From NCBI GenBank assembly GCA_019828595.1, contig JAHQRK010000033.1, positions 1 through 64,000 of the forward strand: 64,000 bases of DNA. Direction: 5' to 3'. Shown here piece after piece: positions 41,001 through 53,750 of this stretch (positions within the stretch are counted from its first letter, which is position 1; each line of letters starts with the position of its first letter). Under the pieces are notes generated by a model. That model did not search any database and had not been told where the DNA came from. It worked only from the letters and a program-made list of their open reading frames with translations. This stretch comes from Aphanomyces cochlioides. Lineage: Eukaryota > Oomycota > Saprolegniomycetes > Saprolegniales > Verrucalvaceae. The position numbers and the translations under genes were made by a program.

Positions 41001-42011
41001 ATGATCAAGCCGAAGCCAGCACAATGGACGAAAGAGGTCGAAATGGAGTTCATTGCTTCTGTTAGGGCGGCAATGCTCGAGCCCCGATTTAAGGCCGGCG
41101 GTGGGAAGGGACTTCGAGCTGAAGGCTGGAACCATGTGTTAAATATGATGCGTACAAATGGCTCCACATTCACGAGCAAGGACCAGCTTGTCAACAAGTG
41201 GAAACGCCTCAAGACTGAATACCAAGACTATCACTTTCTCATTACACGTAGTGGATATGGCGATGGATTTAGTGACGATCAATGGGAAGCGTTAGATGTA
41301 GGCAGATCTGGTACTGTTATTCACCTTCAATCCGGCAATGAACTCACAACCTCTTTGTAGCTAAGAAAAAACTCTCTCGATTCAAAGATCTGCCATTTCT
41401 ACATTACGATGCAATTTCAGTAGTACTTGGAGACGCTATGGCTAGTGGGGAGTCGCTGGGCAGTGTCAGCGATGTGTTAGAAGTGTCATCATCTGGCTTG
41501 GCCGGAAGTGACTCACAACCTCTTTGTAGCTAAGAAAAAACTCTCTCGATTCAAAGATCTGCCATTTCTACATTACGATGCAATTTCAGAAGTTCTTGGA
41601 GACGCTATGGCTTGTGGGGAGTCGCTGGGCAGTGTCAGCGATGTGTTAGAAGTGTCATCATCTGGCTTGGCCGGAAGTGACAGTACAATTGACGCTATTC
41701 ATGACGAACGTGCGCCAACCGAATCCGATTCAACCACTGGCAACGACTATGACCAAAGGGAGGCGAACGGAAGTCTTGATGCTGCTCAACGTCGAGCTTC
41801 AATTTTGAACAAACTCAAAAGGAGCCGAAAACGGAAGTTGATCGAAGACGACGCAGTCAGCAAATTGCGTATTGAAGCCACAACTGCTATCAAAGATATA
41901 AGCAACAGCTTGAAAGATCTTGTCAAGATTTATGCTATGCGAAGCCGCCTCCAAGACATACAAGATGCTCAGAGTAGTCTGAGTAATAACGATAATGAAA
42001 ATGCACTCTAG
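41001..42011 (+). pseudogene. Harbinger Myb/SANT-like protein, unit 2
   Basis: This is the copy of 12759-13769, including the stop at 41360 and the frame-breaking 169-bp duplication. Confidence 0.7.
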
Positions 42012-42044
42012 TTGATTTTTTTTCAACTACACGGTGATACTAAT

Positions 42045-43109
42045 CTAAGGATCTCCTGTGAGATAGACTTGGTACGAGTTCCACATATCGCTGGCTATGG
42101 CATCGCGCCAGGTTGATGCACTACAGTGTTGAGAACCTTCGGCTAGATCTTCGAGCTCAGATACAATGTCACGGTTCATGTCGTTAAGATCGTCATTAAT
42201 CACAAACTCTTCTGCGACGATCGATTCACTGTTGCAATCAATGACGAAATTGTGCAGCGCACAACAAGCATGTATAACCATGTTCACCAAGGTTATTTCA
42301 AGTTCCATGGGCTTGGTGAGAATTCCCCACTTTCGTTTTAGGATGCCAAATGCCTGTTCCACTACAATTCGAGATTTCGAATGGCGGTAATTGAATACTT
42401 CCTTTGGAGTGCGTGGGCGGCCGTCAGCATCCTCACACCATTCGCGGAGGTGATAGCGTGTAGAGCGGTACGGAGTCAAAGTCGACTTAGTCAGAGCATA
42501 TCCTGCATCTGCAAGATAAAAACAGCCACAAGGAATCGAAGAGGTGAACTCGCTGCAAGCTCGCAAGACAGAGCTGTCACTTGCGCACCCTTCAACACCA
42601 GGATACACAGCGAGAAACTTCATGTCGGCATCAACCACTCCAAGAACATTAGTACTTGTATAACCCTTGCTATTACAGCGTAAATTAGACAACTTTAATT
42701 ATTTCGCCATTAACTTACCGATTGCGATATCTGTCAGCCATGCTTAACGGAACTACCAAAGGGATGTGAGTACCGTCAATCACCCCAATGCAAGACGCAA
42801 GAGCAGGCTCTTTGCTCCCAAATAAAGCCTTCGATGCAACAATACGAGTGGCGTCGTTAAGGTTGACTCCATAGAAACTTTGATGTACAAGTCCAATCGA
42901 AACGTATCGCGGATGACTCGATCTTCCAAACCAGACAGACTTTCTTGCATTCCCAAGAACTCCATGTAGTTTGTTGATGGCCGGATAAAGCGCAGTGTAG
43001 GAAGCCTCATGGGTGGGTCGTAGCCCTCAACAAATGCCTGGTAGTATGTAGTGACTGCAGCAACTGTCATCGTAGAAGCTAAAAGGACTTCGTCCTCATC
43101 ATCGTCCAT
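42045..43109 (-). pseudogene. Harbinger DDE transposase, unit 2
   Basis: This is the copy of 13803-14867 with the complete DDE triad, the 49-nt intron (42670-42718) and the same frame break near 42912. Confidence 0.8.
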
Positions 43110-43315
43110 AGTTCAGCTGTTCCTGACTTGCTCGAGAAGAACAAGAGAGGGAAGGACAACCAGGCTGGAAACCAACAGAATCGATGGTCTCTGGAATCTG
43201 GACTCTGGAGTCCGAATACTCTTTTCTTCAGTAGCATCCAAACACAAAAAACAGGTATTCAGACTCCAGAATCCACTGGAATCCGGATTCTGTGGACTCT
43301 CCGAACACGGCCTAA

Positions 43316-43696
43316 GGTTCTGGTGGGGGCTATTTTTATGGATTTTACTTGGTTTTTCGATGTTTTTGGGTTTTCGTCATTTTTCAGTTTTTCTTGGTTT
43401 TTTGAGTCAGTGTGCGATGTCCGACGTCCGTCGCGGCTGGGGTATCGCGGTCCCCACGGACTTACAAGTTTAAACAATCCAGGCTGGGCATGTCGGGGAT
43501 GTCCAGCCTTTGCAGGAACTCCTTCAGCTCGGCAGCTTGTTGACGAGTCGGGCACGGGTCGGCTTTGTGGTGCGGTGTCGCACAGAGTTGACAAGCCTTG
43601 AAGCAGTTGATCTCCGGGTGCCCCATGCGTTGGCACAGAGTGCAGAAGACCATCGACCAGCACAAGCCATCCAACTTGAAGTGCGTCTTGCCACAA
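43316..43696 (-). pseudogene. Gypsy pol N-terminal segment, unit 2
   Basis: This is the copy of 15074-15454. It overlaps the 3' end of gag in another frame and is cut by the Harbinger element. Confidence 0.6.
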
Positions 43697-44905
43697 TCGC
43701 GACAGACCTCGCGACGCGCCTCATGATTGTTGAGCCCAAGAGCGAAGATCTCAGCGCGCACAGAGTCGGTCGCTGCCGCCGCCAGCTTGGCCATGTCCGT
43801 TGGGGTCACAGCGTCCAAGTGGTTGACACGCGGAACCTTCGCACGTTCTTGTCGCTGGTTGCCGCTCAGTTGGGCCGTTCCTCGTTGGCTGCGATGCTCT
43901 CGCAATGCTTCAGTGTGGCGCTGGTAATTCAAATACTCCTTCAAGTCGTCCATCGAGGTGAAGCGCATCGAAGAGATCCACTTGGCTTGGCTCGGATCCG
44001 TCAGCGAGTTGCAAAAGTACCGTAAGTGGTCGACAAAGTGCTTCCGATTGGTATCGTACTTGAGACCGATCTTCGTGGCAGCCGCGTTGAAGCGGAAAAG
44101 ATACTCACGGATGGTCTCATTCTCCTTCTGACGCATCGTGTAGTAGACCTCCTGCTTGGGCACCGGACTGAGGATGTACTCGCGGACGAAGCTCGCACGC
44201 ACGGCCTTCCAAGTGGATCGTTCGTCAGCTCGCAGCTGGTTGTACCAGTCTTGGACGACTCGGCCGACAGTCAGGCGGAACTTGCGCTTTGCCTCGTCAT
44301 CAGTCCATCCGCTGGCGGTCGCATTCTCCTCGAATCGTCGGAGGAAACTTGACGCCGCATCGGTGCAGTCGGCGGATCCGTTGAATCGCTGCAGCGGTTC
44401 GAGCGCGAGGATATGCAGACGGGGAGATTGTTGGAAGGGAGCCCGACAGGCGCAGCATCCATGTTCCACTCGTCAAGATCGTCCTCGTCTTCCTGCACTT
44501 GCGCGGAGGTTTGGTTGCTTTGCAGCTGCCGCATCAGATCTTGATTTTGCCTGACCAACACCGCGATCAATCTTGACTGGTCATCGGCGGGAGCCGGAGG
44601 CAATTCATCGGCGTCCATGTCTTCGTCGTAGTCAGCAACATCGCTGCCGTGGCTTTGGAATTCCGCGGGATTGTTTTTGCTAGAGCGCGATCGCGCGTCT
44701 AGGTTGGTCGTAGTGGCGTGGGTCGGTGCCGCTACTGATTGATATTGCCCGAAGGCAGTTGAGTCTGCCCGTAACGACTCCTGGATGCCGCCATCGCTTG
44801 CTTCGCTTGCTCTGACGGGCCCAATTGCATGTCCACTGAAGTGGACGTCTGGTTGTCTGCTGACGCGTCCGACAGCAGGGTGGCAGGGTTAACAGGTCTA
44901 ACCAT
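43462..44905 (-). pseudogene. Gypsy Gag, unit 2
   Basis: This is the copy of 15220-16664 with the CCHC knuckle CTLCQRMGHPEINC. Besides the N-terminal frameshift shared with unit 1, a missing base near 44427 (GGGGAGATTG versus GGGGAGCATTG) splits the frame a second time, so the N-terminal Asp-rich part reads separately (44271-44618). Confidence 0.8.
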
Positions 44906-44947
44906 TTCTTCGTTCGTGTGCTCAACCTCCCGGTTCGTGGCACCACT

Positions 44948-45700
44948 TGTGGGATGGTCGGATCAGTGAAGTCCGAGCTTCTCGCCGCAAGAAAAGGGGG
45001 GGTGGAAAGTTAGAGGTCGCCTGGGGCTTTTAGGTGAGCCAGACGCGATCGAAGGAAATGGAGAGGCACGACTGTGGGTTGAAAGTCCGCAGTAGTTGAC
45101 CGCTGCTGGGGAGAGGACGGTGGGGAGGACCGGAAGGGGGGTTGGTTGCTCGGTTGCCCACGAGCTACGCCTAGCGTTGACTGGCGTTGGTGAGGGCGAT
45201 TGACGGTGCGGTTTTCGACAGACCCACGGAACTCCTGCAAACTTCTTGGCGCTTAAACTCTCTCGACGGGACACCACAAACTTAGAGGTTCATTCAACGC
45301 CAGCCAAAAAGAGCTCTGTCTAACTACCGCCTCTATTTCCTAAGCTACTCCTAACTTCGCACGCACGCGTGTTAATCCGCTCGCTCTCGCTCCTTGATTG
45401 GTCTTCAGGTCTTGCTCGCCATCTTCATTGGCCATAAACTTCAGTCGCACGCCCGTAGCCTGCTACCAACACTGACTGACTGCTTGGTCGGCTCCCTCTA
45501 TTGGCAGTCGTTGCCCTGGCTCGCTGTGTTCTGCTTTTCCATTCATGCCGTCCGCTCCTTGGCCATAATTCGCACACGATCGAGCACCGAAATCCACTCG
45601 CCATCCACTGTGATTGGCACTCGTCTGCCAGTAAGATCTCTTCTCCGTGTGTCGGACGTGCGTTGGATCGGTTACGCGAGTGGCGGCTCGCTTTGCCACA
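44948..45700 (-). repeat. Gypsy LTR (5' LTR in element orientation), unit 2
   Basis: This is a 753-bp LTR with the GGATCGG and GGCTCG variants of the unit 1 5' LTR. It is followed by CTAT (45701-45704). The candidate primer-binding site is at about 44928-44945. Confidence 0.9.
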
Positions 45701-45704
45701 CTAT

Positions 45705-47527
45705 GATGCTACTCAACAGTGGCGTCGTTGACAGTGATCTTCGGAGTAATGTGCCGTTCAACAATCCTTGCTTCTATGAAGTCTCATTTTCTACGCAGAA
45801 TGGTGAAACTGCTTTACATGTTGCAGCTCGATGGGGAAATCCGATGTTGTGTACGCATTGACTAGTCATCGCGGAATCAATCCAAACGCTCTAACAGTGG
45901 TTAGTGAAAGAAACTATAGACCATGACTTTCTGACGGGAGAGTCGTGGACTTTTGTATTCAAATTACCTTCTAAAATCATTGGTGTGTAGGATGCTCACA
46001 CAGCTCTCGACATTGCCCTGGGAAAAGGACATGAAAAAGTGGTTCGATTGCTCTAGATTGCTCCGCTGGTGGATTTACTGGAAAAGTGAACTATTTGACT
46101 CACCAAAGTGATTTCGAAAGCCTGATTGCAGCTCCTGTATTCAAAGAAGTCGAGTGCATTCTTGGCACAACTGTGGATAACAAGAGTCACGAATACGCAC
46201 CTCCAAAGGATAAATTTTACTACAGTTCATTATCTCCAACTTCCAGTCGTTCCTTGAAGTCGGCAGTCCATGAAGTCTTCAATATGTCAAGCTATCAAGA
46301 GGAAGACAAAGTTCATTTTGCAGCGTTCGCTCCACCTGTGGTGACTATCCAGACGCAGTTTACTTTTGCAATTTGGGCTTTCTTAGCTAGTCAACGCCAT
46401 GATATGCATGAAGAAGCAATTACACACGGCACTTGTGCTCATCAACTGTCCAGTGAAATGCTTTTTTCAATGCGACGAGGAGCAATAATTCATATCCATT
46501 TACAAGTCCCTGATTGTTTTATCGTTTTGGGGAATGGCCCAAATCAGACGTTGCAATGGCAGGGCGAGGTCACAAGAGTGAGTTACGACATCCAATGTAC
46601 ATCCTCTGCTCCATTGGATCCAGTTTTGTTTCAAGCCAAGATCGTGGTTGGATCAAGTGTTATGGTTCTCAAATCGTTCCTGTTTGTGAGTCAAGAGTCA
46701 GAAAATGGCGAAAGCTCCATGATCGAGTTGAAGAGCACTGTTGATTTAATCCCTGAGCAATACAATGAAATACCTTATGAAGACTTGAAGCTCAAAGAAT
46801 TGATTGGTCAAGGCCACATCGGCGATACCTATCGCGCAGAATACAACGGCAATGATGTCGTCGTCAAAACACTCAAAGCACAAACATTTGGTAAATCTAA
46901 CGAAGAAATCGTCAGAGAGTTCCGTCACGAGCTACTGTGCTCAACATGTTTGGCCACCATCCCAACATTGTTCCATTTGTTGGAGCATCCACGGATCTTT
47001 CTCAACCATTGGCCCTCGTGACTGAATATTTGCCGTATGGAAGCTTGAATCAGTATTTGTCCAAGACTGAAATGACTATCAAACAAAAAGAGAATGTGTT
47101 AAAGGATGCAGCGGCGGGTGTGCTCAATATCCATGAAGGTCAACTCATCCACCGAGACATTGCGGCGCGAAATCTATTGATTCACCACAGCGTGTGAGCC
47201 AAGATTTGGGACTTTGGTTTATGTCGTCGAGTGGGCTCGTTTGGTGGATGTCATTTCGAGTTCGGTGTAGGCCCTCTGAAATACATGGCACCTGAGTCAT
47301 TGAGTCCTCCCCATTCGTTCTCGTATCGATCGGACGCGTATTCGTTTGGAGTTTTGATGTGGGAAACATTTACGGGGGCGAATCCATTCAATGATTTGCG
47401 TTCCGATGAAGCAGCTGCGCTGGTATTGGAAGGGAGACGTTTGAATGCTTGCGGGGAAGGCATTCCGTCCAAGTATATCAAATTGATGGCTCGTTGTTTC
47501 TCCGAAGATCCATCAAAACCAGTATAA
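45705..47527 (+). pseudogene. Ankyrin-repeat kinase, 3' part (left arm, unit 2)
   Basis: This is the copy of 17463-19286 with the same TAG, one-base deletion and TGA, and the left-arm residues GQGHIGDTYR. One G fewer near 45835 (GATGGGGAAATCC) adds a further frameshift inside the ankyrin repeat. Confidence 0.85.
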
Positions 47528-49301
47528 CCGAAATTTATTCTGAGTTCAGTGGCAAGCAACTCCTTATACGCTAAGAAGTAATCAATACACGTCAGAAATT
47601 AAAAAAGTGGAATTACAGTATTGTCAAGAAGCAATATGACAAAGAATAAAAGATTGGGTAATTGGGATGGCGTTGACACCAATCCTGGCAGATAGGGTTG
47701 ACAATTGATTTGGTAGTTGAAAGCAAGAAGTCAATGTCCAGTAACACTACGTGAGGGACGTAGCAAAAGGCAAACTGAACGGGATCGAATAGTGTCGCAG
47801 GGGATACAGGGGGGTCTGCAGGGTCTGCAGAGGCTGCATCACCAAATAGAGAGTAGATAATCCACGGTCCCTTGACAGCTCGGCAAAACAAAGATGGACT
47901 ATTGGCTGGGAGCAGTCCTTGATGCAAGTGGATCACAGTGTACAAATGCATGCCCACTCTTGACTCAGCAGGCAGAGGTTTGTTGATCAGCCGACGAGTG
48001 TGGCAGGGGGTACAGGAGGGTCTGCAGGGTCTGCAGAGGATGTACTTCTGTAGGGTGAAATGCGACAACAAGCAATAGAGGCGCACGGCCGCTCAGCAAA
48101 CAATCGTTAAAGACACAAATGGAACACCACAAGACACAAAAGCACACGAGACACAAGGGTCGCAGGGGGTACAGGTGTCGCAGCAGGGTCCGTAGGTACT
48201 GCCATCGCACAAAAGGGTAAGCAGGGGTAGCAAGTATCGCAGGGGGTCCCGGAGGGCCTGCGGTAGTTGCAACAAACAAAGTCAGGCAAAGTCGCAGGCT
48301 GCAAAGGTCTGTGGGCTTGGAGGTGTCTTCACAGCAACGGAGGCGTAGTCAGCAAAGCAGACAACGACAGGAAAGGGTATCAAAGGCAACCAGACACAAG
48401 GACTCAAATGGCGGAGAGTTCGCAGTTGGTCACGAGGAGGTTGCAACAGTAGTTTTGTATGCACACGACGGGACAACAAGGACTGTGCTCTTGTTGGGCC
48501 TGTGCGGCGGATCTGTTTCCCAAGATCTAGCTCCGAGGACTCGGCTGGAGCTGGTAAAGGGCGATGCTGATGTCGGGTGCTGCTTGGTTGTTCCAGTCGC
48601 AGCTACTGCTCGCTTCTTGGCTTGAGTTACTTCTCACTGATAGTGCAGCTCCAGAACCCTCACATGTAAAGCATTCACTGCAAAAAGGGAAGTGTATTAA
48701 CATCGTTTTAAGCTAGCTAGGCATGAGATCCAGATCCTTTGCGGTGCAACGACCCAGAGTTTGAACTTTAGCGGACCTGGTCTGACTATGTGATTGTTGA
48801 TTTGTCATCCCGTGCAAAGTGTGCTGACCAATCGCTGGCTTGGTACAACCTAAAATTCTCTGAGTCGCAAGATGGCCTTTCGGCTTTGAACCACTTGGGC
48901 TGTCGACCGCTGGTGTCCTTTGCAAGCATCCATACCATTCGCCATGTCCAATCGGCCCACCATTCATGTTTGATAGGCTTAGAATAGACGGTATAAAGTG
49001 GGCCGTTGGTAGTTTGAGTACAGGGGGTGCAGACAGTGCAGAAGGGTATGCACCCCCTGCCATAACATTGTTCATGCGAAGGACTGGATTGTCACTGAGC
49101 TTCAACGCCGAGCAGACAAAGACCAACAAACTTCTTGTCGTAGTTCGTCGACAGTGCTGATGGCGACAGCAAGTATCTTTTGCCGTACGTGACAGGACGG
49201 TCGTGTCCTTACAGCAGCCAGGAGATCGAAGAGAATTGGGGGTGCAGCCCATGCAGATGTTCCAGAGAGTTCATAGGTCCTTGCAGATTGATGCAGGTTG
49301 C
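47528..49301 (-). other. Cys-rich coding-like region (left inner arm, unit 2)
   Basis: This is the copy of 19287-21060 with the same Cys-Pro modules on the minus strand. I found no extra differences. Confidence 0.4.
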
Positions 49302-49409
49302 TCGAGCAATGGTTGCAATCGTAGAAATCCACCAGGACTGGATTGTCACTGAGCTTCAACGCTCCGAGCAGACAAAGACCAACAAACTTCTTGTCGTAGT
49401 TCGTCGACA
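49302..49409. repeat. Palindrome spacer, unit 2
   Basis: This is the copy of 21061-21168. The symmetry axis is at 49355.5 (x mirrors to 98711 minus x), and the same third copy of the nearby segment is present. Confidence 0.85.
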
Positions 49410-51183
49410 GCAACCTGCATCAATCTGCAAGGACCTATGAACTCTCTGGAACATCTGCATGGGCTGCACCCCCAATTCTCTTCGATCTCCTGGCTGCCGT
49501 AAGGACACGACCGTCCTGTCACGTACGGCAAAAGATACTTGCTGTCGCCATCAGCACTGTCGACGAACTACGACAAGAAGTTTGTTGGTCTTTGTCTGCT
49601 CGGCGTTGAAGCTCAGTGACAATCCAGTCCTTCGCATGAACAATGTTATGGCAGGGGGTGCATACCCTTCTGCACTGTCTGCACCCCCTGTACTCAAACT
49701 ACCAACGGCCCACTTTATACCGTCTATTCTAAGCCTATCAAACATGAATGGTGGGCCGATTGGACATGGCGAATGGTATGGATGCTTGCAAAGGACACCA
49801 GCGGTCGACAGCCCAAGTGGTTCAAAGCCGAAAGGCCATCTTGCGACTCAGAGAATTTTAGGTTGTACCAAGCCAGCGATTGGTCAGCACACTTTGCACG
49901 GGATGACAAATCAACAATCACATAGTCAGACCAGGTCCGCTAAAGTTCAAACTCTGGGTCGTTGCACCGCAAAGGATCTGGATCTCATGCCTAGCTAGCT
50001 TAAAACGATGTTAATACACTTCCCTTTTTGCAGTGAATGCTTTACATGTGAGGGTTCTGGAGCTGCACTATCAGTGAGAAGTAACTCAAGCCAAGAAGCG
50101 AGCAGTAGCTGCGACTGGAACAACCAAGCAGCACCCGACATCAGCATCGCCCTTTACCAGCTCCAGCCGAGTCCTCGGAGCTAGATCTTGGGAAACAGAT
50201 CCGCCGCACAGGCCCAACAAGAGCACAGTCCTTGTTGTCCCGTCGTGTGCATACAAAACTACTGTTGCAACCTCCTCGTGACCAACTGCGAACTCTCCGC
50301 CATTTGAGTCCTTGTGTCTGGTTGCCTTTGATACCCTTTCCTGTCGTTGTCTGCTTTGCTGACTACGCCTCCGTTGCTGTGAAGACACCTCCAAGCCCAC
50401 AGACCTTTGCAGCCTGCGACTTTGCCTGACTTTGTTTGTTGCAACTACCGCAGGCCCTCCGGGACCCCCTGCGATACTTGCTACCCCTGCTTACCCTTTT
50501 GTGCGATGGCAGTACCTACGGACCCTGCTGCGACACCTGTACCCCCTGCGACCCTTGTGTCTCGTGTGCTTTTGTGTCTTGTGGTGTTCCATTTGTGTCT
50601 TTAACGATTGTTTGCTGAGCGGCCGTGCGCCTCTATTGCTTGTTGTCGCATTTCACCCTACAGAAGTACATCCTCTGCAGACCCTGCAGACCCTCCTGTA
50701 CCCCCTGCCACACTCGTCGGCTGATCAACAAACCTCTGCCTGCTGAGTCAAGAGTGGGCATGCATTTGTACACTGTGATCCACTTGCATCAAGGACTGCT
50801 CCCAGCCAATAGTCCATCTTTGTTTTGCCGAGCTGTCAAGGGACCGTGGATTATCTACTCTCTATTTGGTGATGCAGCCTCTGCAGACCCTGCAGACCCC
50901 CCTGTATCCCCTGCGACACTATTCGATCCCGTTCAGTTTGCCTTTTGCTACGTCCCTCACGTAGTGTTACTGGACATTGACTTCTTGCTTTCAACTACCA
51001 AATCAATTGTCAACCCTATCTGCCAGGATTGGTGTCAACGCCATCCCAATTACCCAATCTTTTATTCTTTGTCATATTGCTTCTTGACAATACTGTAATT
51101 CCACTTTTTTAATTTCTGACGTGTATTGATTACTTCTTAGCGTATAAGGAGTTGCTTGCCACTGAACTCAGAATAAATTTCGG
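49410..51183 (+). other. Cys-rich coding-like region (right inner arm, unit 2)
   Basis: This is the copy of 21169-22942, reading divergently from its mirror. It keeps the arm-specific Arg codon (GCRKD) where the left arm has Cys (GCCKD) in one of its frames. Confidence 0.4.
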
Positions 51184-52379
51184 TTATACTGGTTTTGATG
51201 GATCTTCGGAGAAACAACGAGCCATCAATTTGATATACTTGGACGGAATGCCTTCCCCGCAAGCATTCAAACGTCTCCCTTCCAATACCAGCGCAGCTGC
51301 TTCATCGGAACGCAAATCATTGAATGGATTCGCCCCCGTAAATGTTTCCCACATCAAAACTCCAAACGAATACGCGTCCGATCGATACGAGAACGAATGG
51401 GGAGGACTCAATGACTCAGGTGCCATGTATTTCAGAGGGCCTACACCGAACTCGAAATGACATCCACCAAACGAGCCCACTCGACGACATAAACCAAAGT
51501 CCCAAATCTTGGCTCACACGCTGTGGTGAATCAATAGATTTCGCGCCGCAATGTCTCGGTGGATGAGTTGACCTTCATGGATATTGAGCACACCCGCCGC
51601 TGCATCCTTTAACACATTCTCTTTTTGTTTGATAGTCATTTCAGTCTTGGACAAATACTGATTCAAGCTTCCATACGGCAAATATTCAGTCACGAGGGCC
51701 AATGGTTGAGAAAGATCCGTGGATGCTCCAACAAATGGAACAATGTTGGGATGGTGGCCAAACATGTTGAGCACAGTAGCTCGTGACGGAACTCTCTGAC
51801 GATTTCTTCGTTAGATTTACCAAATGTTTGTGCTTTGAGTGTTTTGACGACGACATCATTGCCGTTGTATTCTGCGCAATAGGTATCGCCGAAGTGGCCT
51901 TGACCAATCAATTCTTTGAGCTTCAAGTCTTCATAAGGTATTTCATTGTATTGCTCAGGGATTAAATCAACAGTGCTCTTCAACTCGATCATGGAGCTTT
52001 CGCCATTTTCTGACTCTTGACTCACAAACAGGAACGATTTGAGAACCATAACACTTGATCCAACCACGATCTTGGCTTGAAACAAAACTGGATCCAATGG
52101 AGCAGAGGATGTACATTGGATGTCGTAACTCACTCTTGTGACCTCGCCCTGCCATTGCAACGTCTGATTTGGGCCATTCCCCAAAACGATAAAACAATCA
52201 GGGACTTGTAAATGGATATGAATTATTGCTCCTCGTCGCATTGAAAAAAGCATTTCACTGGACAGTTGATGAGCACAAGTGCCGTGTGTAATTGCTTCTT
52301 CATGCATATCATGGCGTTGACTAGCTAAGAAAGCCCAAATTGCAAAAGTAAACTGCGTCTGGATAGTCACCACAGGTGG
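51184..52379 (-). pseudogene. Truncated kinase pseudogene (right arm, unit 2)
   Basis: This is the copy of 22943-24138 with right-arm residues GQGHFGDTYC, the shared deletion and TGA, and the same 5' truncation at the MITE end. Confidence 0.88.
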
Positions 52380-52386
52380 CATGATG

Positions 52387-52612
52387 TATTGTCATTTTCA
52401 ACCAAATTTGTGGTTTTTACCAAAATGCGAATTCATTTTCAAATCGATTTCATAATACTCGGAGTACTGAAGTGGTGTGTGTCAGTGTGTGTTTTGTGTG
52501 AGTCAGGTGTCTGATCGATTCTGATTGGCTGACTATTTATAATTTTTAATTCTAGCCAATCAGAGAAGCCTGTTCGATTCGGAATCGATTCGAAACCTCG
52601 GTCGATTCAAAC
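52387..52612. mobile_element. MITE-like repeat, right arm, unit 2
   Basis: This is the copy of 24146-24371, starting TATTGTCATTTTC at the deletion junction. Confidence 0.55.
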
Positions 52613-52619
52613 AATTTTG

Positions 52620-53674
52620 TATTGTCTTTTTCGTCCAAATTTACAGTTTTGATCAAAATCGACGAAATTTGTGTGATCAATCTGGCAATAGTGAATTCAA
52701 GTATAATCGGAAGGTACATGAAATAATGTGTGTGTGTTGGTGTGTTTTGTGTGTGTTTAAACAAATTCTGGACGCTGATTGGCTGGTTCGATTTGGTGAT
52801 TGATTGACTTGTCTTCGGAATTCACAGAAAAATAATCCTACTATGTATATTTCAGCCAATCAATAGTTATTAAAAGTTGTGCGGTGTTTAATTGGCCAAA
52901 AACACAAGTCATGAGACAGCGACTCTTACGTGCAAGTCTCAAATGGCAATCAAAAATGCCTTTATTGACTTCAAAAGGCAGGCAATCATCAGCACACTTG
53001 AGACTACCTTAGAGTTTAGTGTTTGTTCTAAGGGTGTTTAAATTGATGGTAATTAACTTTCGCCTGAATGAAGTTGTTATGATATGTGACTCTGGAGACA
53101 AATTTGAATTTGTCTCAATGTTTTTAGTTATATCTCAATAAGTTCTAAAGGATTGCAGTTGCGTATGACATATCTCTAATATAACGATGAGTGATAAAAC
53201 CACGCTAGTAGACTCCAGCCATAAGTTGAAATGAAACATCGCGTTGCGTGGACAGAAAGAAAAGGGAATACAACACCTCAACTGCTCAACGCTTCTCACT
53301 ATCTTAGCTTGTTGTGCTGCACTTCTTAGCAATAGATTCTTCATCATGTTGCATCTTGTCTACGACTCGTCAAACGTCAGTCAAGGTCAGACTGTGTTTT
53401 GCTCCCTGGTTCTCTTGATGCTATTTTGGGGATTTTCTCGAAATGTTATTGGCTCATTTTCCCGCAGAAAAATCCTTCTGTGGATTGCATTCCATTCGCA
53501 TTCCACTCAAACTTTATTTTATTTCATACAAAACGTAGTAATACAAATAATTAAATCATGAAAAGAATTTTGAGTATTTTGGAAAATACAGGACAAATTT
53601 TCTGTGGATGCACACAATATGAAAGTTTGATCGATTTCTGCCAGGTTCGGAAATTTTGAGTCAATCAGACAATA
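52620..53674. mobile_element. 1055-bp TATTGTC element, unit 2
   Basis: This is the copy of 24379-25433 at the same site with the same ends. Confidence 0.7.
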
Positions 53675-53750
53675 TCAAAAGCACAATGTATCACGAATCT
53701 TAATTGGCTTTTTCCACAAATATTATGTCAAAGGAGGAAGTCATAACTAT

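Larger units (their letters stand above)
40856..43312 (-). mobile_element. PIF/Harbinger transposon nested in Gypsy pol, unit 2
   Basis: This is the copy of 12614-15070, with the same length (2457 bp), the same GGCCGTGTTCGG inverted ends and TAA duplications at 40853-40855 and 43313-43315. Confidence 0.93.
31564..45700 (-). mobile_element. Ty3/Gypsy LTR retrotransposon (unit 2 copy)
   Basis: This is the duplicate of 3321-17458 with identical insertion site, target duplication, nested Harbinger and antisense block, hence copied with the unit and not independently inserted. Differences are mainly homopolymer lengths. Both of its LTRs have one extra G in a G run (near 31750 and 45136) compared with both LTRs of unit 1. 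A lost G near 37846 extends the RNase H frame to 37987, and a lost C changes gag near 44427. Confidence 0.92.
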
